This document shows positions 58,311 to 64,000 of a stretch of DNA of 64,000 nucleotides, piece by piece. The number at the start of each line of letters is the position of its first letter. Within the stretch, counting starts at the first letter, position 1. The translations under genes were made by a program, and so were the position numbers. The notes beneath the pieces were generated by a model. It made no database searches. It was given only the letters and a program-made list of their open reading frames with translations, and was not told the origin of the DNA. The DNA is from Palsa-506 sp963709075 (GTDB lineage: Bacteria; Actinomycetota; Actinomycetes; Streptosporangiales; Streptosporangiaceae): the NCBI GenBank assembly GCA_963709075.1, contig CAVPUY010000015.1:186001-250000 (forward strand). The letters are read 5' to 3'.

Positions 58311-60010
58311 GGCTTCTCCAGGTAGCGGTGCACGAGCATGACGGCCATCGCGCCCTCGCCGACCGCGGACGCGACCCGCTTGGCCGACTCGGCCCGCGCG
58401 TCACCGGCGACGAACACGCCGGGGACGCTGGTCTCCAGGTGATAAGGCGCGCGGTCCGGCAGCCAGCCGGCCGGCCGCTGGCCGGGGGCGGCCAGGTCCG
58501 GGCCGGCCAGCACGAAGCCGCGCGGGTCCCGCGCCACCACGCCGTCCAGCCAGCCGGTCAGCGGCGCCGCGCCGATGAAGATGAAAAGCAGCTGCGCGCC
58601 GGCCGTCTCGGTCGTGCCGGCGGCGTTGTCCCGCAGGGTCAGCTGCTGCAGGTGATCATCGCCGCCCGCGCCCACCACGTCGGTGCAGGTCCTGACCTTG
58701 ATCGACGGGATGCCGGCGATCTGCTGGATCAGGTAGTACGACATCGAGCTCTCCAGCGACTTACCGCGGACGAGCAGCGTCACCGTGCGGGCATGCCGGG
58801 ACAGGTACACCGCAGCCTGGCCGGCCGAGTTGGCCCCGCCGACGATGAACACGTCCTGCCCTACGCACGCCGCCGCCTCGGTCAGCGTGGAGCCGTAGTA
58901 GACGCCGCGGCCGGTCATCTCCTCCACCCCCGGCGCGTTCAGCTGCCGGTAGGACACCCCGGTGGCCAGGATGACCGCGTGCGCGTCGACCCGGCTGCCG
59001 TCGGCGAACCGCACCCCCCGGGCCGAGCCGTTGACCTCGAGGGCGACGACGTCGCGCGCGGTGAGCACCTCCGCGCCGAACTTGACCGCCTGCCTGCGGG
59101 CCCGGTCGGTCAGCTGCGCGCCGGAAACCCCGTCGGGAAAGCCCAGGTAGTTCTCGATCCTAGAGCTCTGCCCCGCCTGGCCGCCGGTGGCGGTCCGCTC
59201 CACAAGTACGGTCCGCAGCCCCTCGGACGCGCCGTACACCGCCGCGCCGAGGCCGGCCTCGCCGCCGATCACGATCAGGTCGTAGAAGTCCGCCGACGGC
59301 GTGGTGGCCAGGCCCACCCTGGCCGCGAGCTCGGCGTCGGCCGGCTCCACCAGAACGTCACCGTCGGCGGTGACCACGACCGGCAGCGCCAGCCCGTCCG
59401 CGCCCGCGGCGTCGAGCAGCCGCTGGCCCTCCGGCTCGTCGGTGGAGTACCACCGGTACGGCACCTGGTTGCGGGCAAGGAACTCGCGGACCGCGGACGA
59501 GCGGGCTGACCAGCGGTGCCCGACGACCTTGGTCTCCGGCACCGGCCGGTAATCGGAGGCCAGCCAGTTTTCCAGCATGGCATCCACCACCGGGTAGAGC
59601 TTCTCCTCCGGCGGGTCCCAGGGCTTGAGCAGGTAGTGGTCAAGATCGATGACGTTGATCGCGTCGATCGCCGCGCCGGTGTCGGCGTAGGCGGTCAGCA
59701 GCACCCGGCGCGCCCCCGGGTAGACGTCCATCGCGCGCTCGAGGAACTCGATGCCGTTCATCTGCGGCATCCGGTAATCGGCCAGGATCACCGCGACCAG
59801 GTCGCCGCGCAGCTTGAGCTCCCTGAGCGCGTCGAGCGCGGCCCCGCCGGACTCCGCCCGGACGATCCGGTGCGTCTCGCCGTACCGGCGGCGCAGGTCC
59901 CGCGCCACCGCGCGGGACACCCCGGGATCGTCGTCGACGGTCATGATCGCGGTCCGCGCCGGGGCCGGGGCCGGCTGATCGTTGTCCGTGCCTGCGGGAG
60001 AGGGCGGCAT
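58307..60010 (-). CDS. Response regulator receiver fused to thioredoxin-reductase-like FAD protein
   Basis: The 567 residues combine a receiver domain (about 20-140; acidic DDD at 26-28, phospho-acceptor Asp78 in ILADYRMPQMNG, Thr106, Lys129), a thioredoxin-like region (about 165-235) and a TrxB-like FAD/NAD(P) domain (LIVIGGEAGLGAAVYGASEG, FIVGGANSAGQAAVYLSRHA, FVAGDARAESAKRVASAVGE). The CxxC redox pair of true thioredoxin reductases is not visible; its place reads GRGVYYGSTLTEAAACVGQ. So it may sense or transfer electrons differently. The partner kinase gene overlaps by four bases. The ATG is six bases from a -10 element; probably leaderless. Confidence 0.87.
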   Translation of the reverse strand: MPPSPAGTDNDQPAPAPARTAIMTVDDDPGVSRAVARDLRRRYGETHRIVRAESGGAALDALRELKLRGDLVAVILADYRMPQMNGIEFLERAMDVYPGARRVLLTAYADTGAAIDAINVIDLDHYLLKPWDPPEEKLYPVVDAMLENWLASDYRPVPETKVVGHRWSARSSAVREFLARNQVPYRWYSTDEPEGQRLLDAAGADGLALPVVVTADGDVLVEPADAELAARVGLATTPSADFYDLIVIGGEAGLGAAVYGASEGLRTVLVERTATGGQAGQSSRIENYLGFPDGVSGAQLTDRARRQAVKFGAEVLTARDVVALEVNGSARGVRFADGSRVDAHAVILATGVSYRQLNAPGVEEMTGRGVYYGSTLTEAAACVGQDVFIVGGANSAGQAAVYLSRHARTVTLLVRGKSLESSMSYYLIQQIAGIPSIKVRTCTDVVGAGGDDHLQQLTLRDNAAGTTETAGAQLLFIFIGAAPLTGWLDGVVARDPRGFVLAGPDLAAPGQRPAGWLPDRAPYHLETSVPGVFVAGDARAESAKRVASAVGEGAMAVMLVHRYLEKP

Positions 60011-60016
60011 AGCACC

Positions 60017-60044
60017 ATCGTAGATAATCCGGACGTGATGTCAT
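60017..60044 (-). promoter_or_regulatory. Promoter of the response-regulator/kinase operon
   Basis: ATGACA (60039-60044) and TACGAT (60017-60022) on the minus strand are 16 bases apart. The -10 ends six bases before the ATG at 60010, indicating a leaderless mRNA. The 40-base divergent gap with the aminotransferase leaves little room for other control sites. Confidence 0.6.
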
Positions 60045-60050
60045 GACGGG

Positions 60051-61220
60051 GTGAACCGACCACTGCTGAACCGCCGCCTGGCCGGGCTGGGCACGACGAT
60101 CTTCGCCGAGATGTCGGCGCTCGCGCTCACCACCGGGTCCGTCAACCTCGGCCAGGGGTTCCCGGACACCGACGGGCCGGCCGAGATCGCCCGCGCCGCC
60201 GCGGACGCGATCATGGCGGGCCACGGCAACCAGTACCCGCCCGGCACCGGGGTGCCCGGGCTGCGGCAGGCCATTGCCGCGCACCAGCAACGGTTCTACG
60301 GCCTGGCCGTGGATCCGGACACCGAGGTGCTCGTGACAGCGGGCGCGACCGAGGCCATCGCGGCCGCGCTGCTCGCGCTGGTCGAGCCGGGTGACGAGGT
60401 GATCGCCTTCGAGCCTTATTACGACTCCTACGCGGCCTGCATCGCGATGGCAGGCGGCGTCCGGGTCCCGGTCACGCTGCGGCCGCCGGACTTCCGGCCG
60501 GACCTTGACGCGCTGGCCGCCGCGGTCACCGGCCGCACCCGGCTGATCCTGCTGAACTCGCCGCACAACCCGACCGGCTCGGTGTTCAGCCGCGCCGAGC
60601 TGGCCGCTATCGCCGGGCTGGCCTGCGAGCACGACCTGCTTGTGGTGACCGACGAGGTGTACGAGCACCTGGTGTTCGACGGCGAGCACGTGCCCATCAG
60701 CTCGCTGCCGGGGATGCGCGAGCGGACCGCGACGATCAGCTCGGCGGGCAAGACCTTCTCCTTCACCGGCTGGAAAATCGGCTGGGTGACCGCCCCGGCC
60801 GAGCTGATCGCCGCCATCCGCACCGTCAAGCAGTTCCTGACGTACGTCAGCGGCGGGCCGTTCCAGTACGCGATCGCCGAGGGCCTGCGGCTGCCGGACG
60901 CCTACTTCGCCGGGCTCGGCGCGGACCTCCGGGTCAAGCGGGACCTGCTCTGCGCCGGGCTGGCCGCGGCCGGGTTCGAGGTATACCCGCCCGCCGCCAC
61001 CTACTTCGTCACCACCGACATCCGCGGCCTCGGGCCGGCCGACGGGGTGGAATTCTGCCGGGACCTGCCGCACCGGGCCGGCGTGGTCGCGATTCCGAGT
61101 GCCGTGTTCTACGACAACGCCGAGGCGGGCCGGACCCAGGTACGGTTCGCGTTCTGCAAGCGGCCGGAGGTGCTGCGGGAGGCGCTGGACCGGCTGGCCA
61201 AGCTGCCGCCGGGCAGCTGA
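60051..61220 (+). CDS. Pyridoxal-phosphate aminotransferase (class I/II)
   Basis: The 389 residues resemble N-succinyldiaminopimelate/kynurenine-type aminotransferases. Motifs: VNLGQGFPDTDGPAEI, GNQYPPGTGVPGLRQAI, LLNSPHNPTGSVF, VVTDEVYEHLVFDG and the PLP lysine in ISSAGKTFSFTGWKIGW. The start is GTG at 60051 after a weak GACGGGG. It is divergent from the response-regulator fusion. Substrate cannot be told: methionine salvage, lysine synthesis or kynurenine are possible. Intact. Confidence 0.88.
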   Translation: MNRPLLNRRLAGLGTTIFAEMSALALTTGSVNLGQGFPDTDGPAEIARAAADAIMAGHGNQYPPGTGVPGLRQAIAAHQQRFYGLAVDPDTEVLVTAGATEAIAAALLALVEPGDEVIAFEPYYDSYAACIAMAGGVRVPVTLRPPDFRPDLDALAAAVTGRTRLILLNSPHNPTGSVFSRAELAAIAGLACEHDLLVVTDEVYEHLVFDGEHVPISSLPGMRERTATISSAGKTFSFTGWKIGWVTAPAELIAAIRTVKQFLTYVSGGPFQYAIAEGLRLPDAYFAGLGADLRVKRDLLCAGLAAAGFEVYPPAATYFVTTDIRGLGPADGVEFCRDLPHRAGVVAIPSAVFYDNAEAGRTQVRFAFCKRPEVLREALDRLAKLPPGS

Positions 61221-61356
61221 CCAGCCGGCCGGCCAGGAAAAGGCAGATCAACAGCTATTTTTAACGGATTGCTCGGAGGCCGGTCAGTTCCCGCACGCCC
61301 GCCACGCCAGAGCGGGCCGAATCTTCCGCGCTCAAGGGAAACCAGATTCTGGCCAT

Positions 61357-61385
61357 TTGACTGAGAAAACAGGGCTTTATGTGCT
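61357..61385 (+). promoter_or_regulatory. Candidate promoter of the sortase/DUF4397 cluster
   Basis: TTGACT (61357-61362) and TGTGCT (61380-61385) are 17 bases apart, in an AT-richer stretch 50-80 bases before the first gene of the cluster. The -35 is good, the -10 weak. Confidence 0.45.
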
Positions 61386-61435
61386 GTTCTTTTCCCTGGG
61401 TCACCGCACCCCGCTACGCGATGGTCCGGGGGGAC

Positions 61436-62454
61436 ATGTTGCCAGCCAAGGCAGCCGGAGAAGTCCCGTCGTCAGTGCCCGTGGCTGCCGGCGAGAACGC
61501 CCCTGGAGCCAGTCGCAACATCCCTGGAACCGGCCGGAGCGCCCGCGGGGCACGCGCCGATCCGGCCTGGGCCGGAGTCCTCGCCGTCGCGCTGATCCTG
61601 GCCCTCGTCGTCGCGACGGGCATCACGCTGGCCGTCACCCGGTCACTGCCGGGGCCGGCCCGGGTGCCCGCGGCGAGGTAACGGCGAGCCGGACGGTCTC
61701 CCCCGGCGGCGTCGGCCCGGCGGCGGCGGCCCGCTCGGCGGCGGCGGCCTGGGTGGAACGGCAGGTCAGCCGGACCGCGGTGGTGGCCTGCGACCCGGCC
61801 ATGTGCCTCGCGCTGCGGGCCGGCGGCCTGGCCGCGCCTGACCTGCTCCCGCTGGCCCCCGGAGCGGCATTCCCGCTCGGCGCGACGGTGATCGTCGCGA
61901 CCGCGGCGGTACGCAATCAGCTTGGCCCGCGCCTCGCCCGGGTGTACGCGCCGGTGGTGATCGCCAGCTTCGGCTCCGGCGCGGCGCGCGTCGCCGTCCG
62001 GGTGTATGCGGCAGGCAGCGCGGCCGGTTACCGCGCGGCGCTGGCTGCCGACCTCGCCGCGCGGCGGGCGGCGGGGCGGCAGCTGCTGCGCAGCCCGCGG
62101 CTCGCGACCTCCGCGGTGGCCCGCCGGGATATTGCCGCCGGGCACGTAGATTCCCGGCTGCTGATCACGCTCGCCGCGCTGACCGCCCGCTCCGCGGTGC
62201 GCGTCGTGGCCTTCGCCGACTCCGGCCCCGGCGGCAGCCCGTTGCTGCCAGCCAGGTCCGCCACGCTGGCGGTGCCGCGCGGTGCCGGGAACGCGGGTAG
62301 TTACCTGCGGCCGGTGCTGACGGTCCTGCGGGCCAGGCACGCTCAGCTGCTTTCCGCCAGGACCCAGGGAATCGGCGCGGGCGCCGCCGGCATCCTGCGG
62401 ATCAGCTTCCCCGCGCCGCCGCCGCTCGGACTTCTGGGACAGAAACGGAACTGA
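61436..62454 (+). CDS. Membrane-anchored extracellular protein of unknown function (one frame break)
   Basis: The ATG at 61436 (GGGGGG upstream) starts an N-terminal cytoplasmic Ala/Pro/Gly segment and one helix (WAGVLAVALILALVVATGIT). A stop at 61679 follows in that frame, but the next frame continues without its own start codon: VSPGGVGPAAAARSAAAAWV, SRTAVVACDPAMCLALRAGG, VIVATAAVRNQLGPRLARVY to PPPLGLLGQKRN. A missing base at about 61650-61678 joins them into about 339 residues. Similar hypothetical proteins with CDPAMC and VVATAAVR motifs occur in other actinobacteria. Two Cys in the conserved CDPAMC could form a disulfide. Operon with DUF4397 and sortase genes (2-base gap). Confidence 0.68.
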
Positions 62455-62455
62455 C

Positions 62456-63328
62456 ATGACTCGTTCGGGAAGAACCGGAAAACTGGCCAGGCTGGCGGCG
62501 GTGCTCGGGCTCGCGCTCGGCCTGCTCGGCTTCGCGCTCCCGGCCGCCAGCGCGGCGCCGGCCGCCAGCGCGTCGCATGGCCTGGGCTGGCTGCGGCTGG
62601 CGCACCTGTCCCCCAACACCCCGGCGGTCGACGTCTACCTTTACTCGTTCGGCGACCCGTCGGCCAGGATCGTGCTCAGGAACGTCAGTTACGGCACGGT
62701 CTCGGCATACCAGCGGGTGCCGTCCGGCGAGTACACGGTGGCGATGCGCACGCCGACGGCATCGGCGGCATCGAAGCCGGTGCTGTCCGCCACCGTCAAC
62801 GTCGCCAGCGGCGACGCCTACACGGTGGCCGGGATGGGCCCGGCGTCCGGTCTTCAGCTGCAGGTGCTGCGGGACCGGCTGAAGACGCCGCCGGGCAAGG
62901 CGCTGGTCCGGGTCATCCAGGCCTCGATGCACCAGACGGCGGTGACCGTCCGGGCCGGCCACAGCGTGCTCGGGCGCAACCTCAAGTTCACCTCGGTGAC
63001 AGGCTACCAGGCGGTCAGGCCTGGCGACCTTACGGTACGCGCCACCGGCGAGTCCGAGCATGGGTCGGACAAGCTCATGTTGCAGGCCAACGCGATCTAC
63101 ACGGTCGTGGTGATGGATGACGCCGGCGAGCTCAAGGTTGCCTGCCTGATGGACTCGGCCGGCAGCAAGATGATGCCGTCCGGCAGCGCCGATATGGGGC
63201 TCGGCGGGATGGCGCCGCGCCCGGCCGCCCCGCTGCTGCCGTGGCTGGCTGCGTCCGCGGCCGGCCTGCTCGCCGCGGCTGGCGGGCTGCTCGGGCTGCG
63301 CCGCCGCCCGGCAGCCCGTGGCCGCTGA
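62456..63328 (+). CDS. DUF4397 secreted, membrane-anchored protein
   Basis: The 290 residues start with a signal peptide (LAAVLGLALGLLGFALPAAS ASA). The DUF4397 domain follows (HGLGWLRLAHLSPNTPAVDV, YLYSFGDPSARIVLRNVSYG, VPSGEYTVAMRTP, ALVRVIQASMHQTAVTV). A C-terminal hydrophobic segment (PLLPWLAASAAGLLAAAGGL) and Arg-rich tail (LRRRPAARGR) look like a membrane anchor; no clear LPxTG-type motif is seen. Family function is unknown. It lies between an unknown surface protein and a class F sortase that overlaps its 3' end. Intact. Confidence 0.88.
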   Translation: MTRSGRTGKLARLAAVLGLALGLLGFALPAASAAPAASASHGLGWLRLAHLSPNTPAVDVYLYSFGDPSARIVLRNVSYGTVSAYQRVPSGEYTVAMRTPTASAASKPVLSATVNVASGDAYTVAGMGPASGLQLQVLRDRLKTPPGKALVRVIQASMHQTAVTVRAGHSVLGRNLKFTSVTGYQAVRPGDLTVRATGESEHGSDKLMLQANAIYTVVVMDDAGELKVACLMDSAGSKMMPSGSADMGLGGMAPRPAAPLLPWLAASAAGLLAAAGGLLGLRRRPAARGR

Positions 63329-63962
63329 CCTCATCCGGGCCGTGCGCCAGGCCGCCGCGGCGCTGCTGGCCTGCGGCCTGCTCACGGCCGGCACCGGCCT
63401 GGCCGGGCTGGCCGTGGCCAGCCAGGCCGGGCACCTGGCCAGGCCGCCCGGACCGGCCAGGATCATCCCGGTCCCGCCCGGCCGCCGGGCGCCTGCCCCG
63501 CAGCCATCGCCGCGGCCCGTGGCCCGGCCGGTCCGGCTGATCATCCCGTCGATCGGCGTGCGGACCCCGCTCACCCGGCTCGGCCTCATGCCGTCCGGCG
63601 CGCTGCAGGTGCCGGCCACGGCGGCGGTGGCCGGCTGGTACACCGGCAGCGCCCGGCCGGGCGCGATCGGCGCCGCGGTGATCGGCGGCCACATCGACTC
63701 CCGGCAGGGCCCCGGCGTCTTCTACCGGCTGCACCTGCTGCACCGCGGCAGCCGGGTGTACGTGCGGCGGGCCAACGGCACGCTGGCCGTGTTCCTGGTC
63801 ACCGCGGTGCGCAGCTACCCCAAGGCACGGTTCCCGACGCAGTCCGTCTACGGCCCGGTCCCTGACGCGCAGCTCCGGCTGATCACCTGCGGCGGCGCGT
63901 TCGACTTCGCGACCGGCCACTACCTGAGCAACGTGATCGCCTACGCGACGCTGACCCGCTGA
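63318..63962 (+). CDS. Class F sortase
   Basis: Sortases attach surface proteins to the cell wall or each other. The GTG at 63318 overlaps the DUF4397 gene by 11 bases. The 214 residues have an N-terminal helix (ALLACGLLTAGTGLAGLAVA), a Pro-rich stalk, and the catalytic domain with LIIPSIGVRTPLTRLGL, the catalytic His in VIGGHIDSRQGPGVFYRL and Cys in LRLITCGGAFDFATGHYL. The overlap suggests that the DUF4397 protein is its partner or substrate, as in other actinobacterial class F loci. The window ends 38 bases after the stop. Intact. Confidence 0.9.
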   Translation: MAADLIRAVRQAAAALLACGLLTAGTGLAGLAVASQAGHLARPPGPARIIPVPPGRRAPAPQPSPRPVARPVRLIIPSIGVRTPLTRLGLMPSGALQVPATAAVAGWYTGSARPGAIGAAVIGGHIDSRQGPGVFYRLHLLHRGSRVYVRRANGTLAVFLVTAVRSYPKARFPTQSVYGPVPDAQLRLITCGGAFDFATGHYLSNVIAYATLTR

Positions 63963-64000
63963 GGCCGGCCAGCTTCCCGGTTCTGCTAGCAGCGCGGATT

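Overview
The window is chromosomal DNA of a high-GC actinobacterium. The evidence is strong GC bias at third codon positions, GTG and TTG starts (rpoB starts with TTG), an actinobacterial order of the str, S10 and spc gene clusters, and the trpT-secE-nusG-rplKA-rplJL-rpoBC block next to rpmG-hadAB and murB. No 16S gene is present, so I do not name a genus.

Layout. 1-15.7 kb (minus strand) is the translation super-cluster, read from rpsL (15.4 kb) down to a partial secY at the left edge: rpsL-rpsG-fusA-tuf, then rpsJ-rplCDWB-rpsS-rplV-rpsC-rplP-rpmC-rpsQ, then rplNXE-rpsZ-rpsH-rplFR-rpsE-rpmD-rplO-secY. A good sigma70-type promoter lies 250 bases upstream of rpsL. 15.8-17.1 kb is an AI-2E/PerM family membrane protein. 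17.2-29.9 kb (minus) is trpT-secE-nusG-rplK-rplA-rplJ-rplL-rpoB-rpoC, with visible promoters, an L10-type leader, a strong hairpin between rplL and rpoB, and two hairpins after rpoC. 30-35.7 kb holds an aminotransferase, adenosine deaminase, murB, a prepilin peptidase, hadB-hadA, rpmG and tRNA-Met.

35.9-43.3 kb is a divergent catabolic locus: L-serine dehydratase, a dimethylglycine/sarcosine-dehydrogenase-like protein and a choline-kinase-like protein on the minus strand face an amino-acid permease and a GntR/HutC regulator on the plus strand. Two GGTCTRGACA operator-like sites sit on the two divergent promoters, so the regulator probably controls both arms. 43.3-47.8 kb has a secreted protein of unknown function, a type I sulfatase and an aldo/keto reductase.

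47.8-49.5 kb is the most interesting element: a 12-codon leader peptide with three consecutive threonine codons, then a perfect 10-bp terminator hairpin, then a second-type threonyl-tRNA synthetase that lacks the TGS and editing domains. This looks like ribosome-mediated attenuation by threonine. Further right are a Cys-containing secreted protein, a DUF222/HNH protein with a collagen-like linker (50.5-52.6 kb), a membrane-embedded spermidine-synthase-like protein, a DUF4389 protein, a zinc alcohol dehydrogenase, a cNMP-sensor histidine kinase overlapping a response-regulator/thioredoxin-reductase-like fusion, an aminotransferase, and a cell-surface set (membrane-anchored unknown, DUF4397 protein, class F sortase).

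Quality warning. About 30 single-base frame breaks fall in genes that must be functional (rpoB, rpoC, fusA, rpsL, rpsC, rplE and others). Many sit in short homopolymers or short repeats, and the protein resumes perfectly in another frame. I read them as assembly/sequencing indels, not as pseudogenes. For such genes I give the full span and the position of each break.
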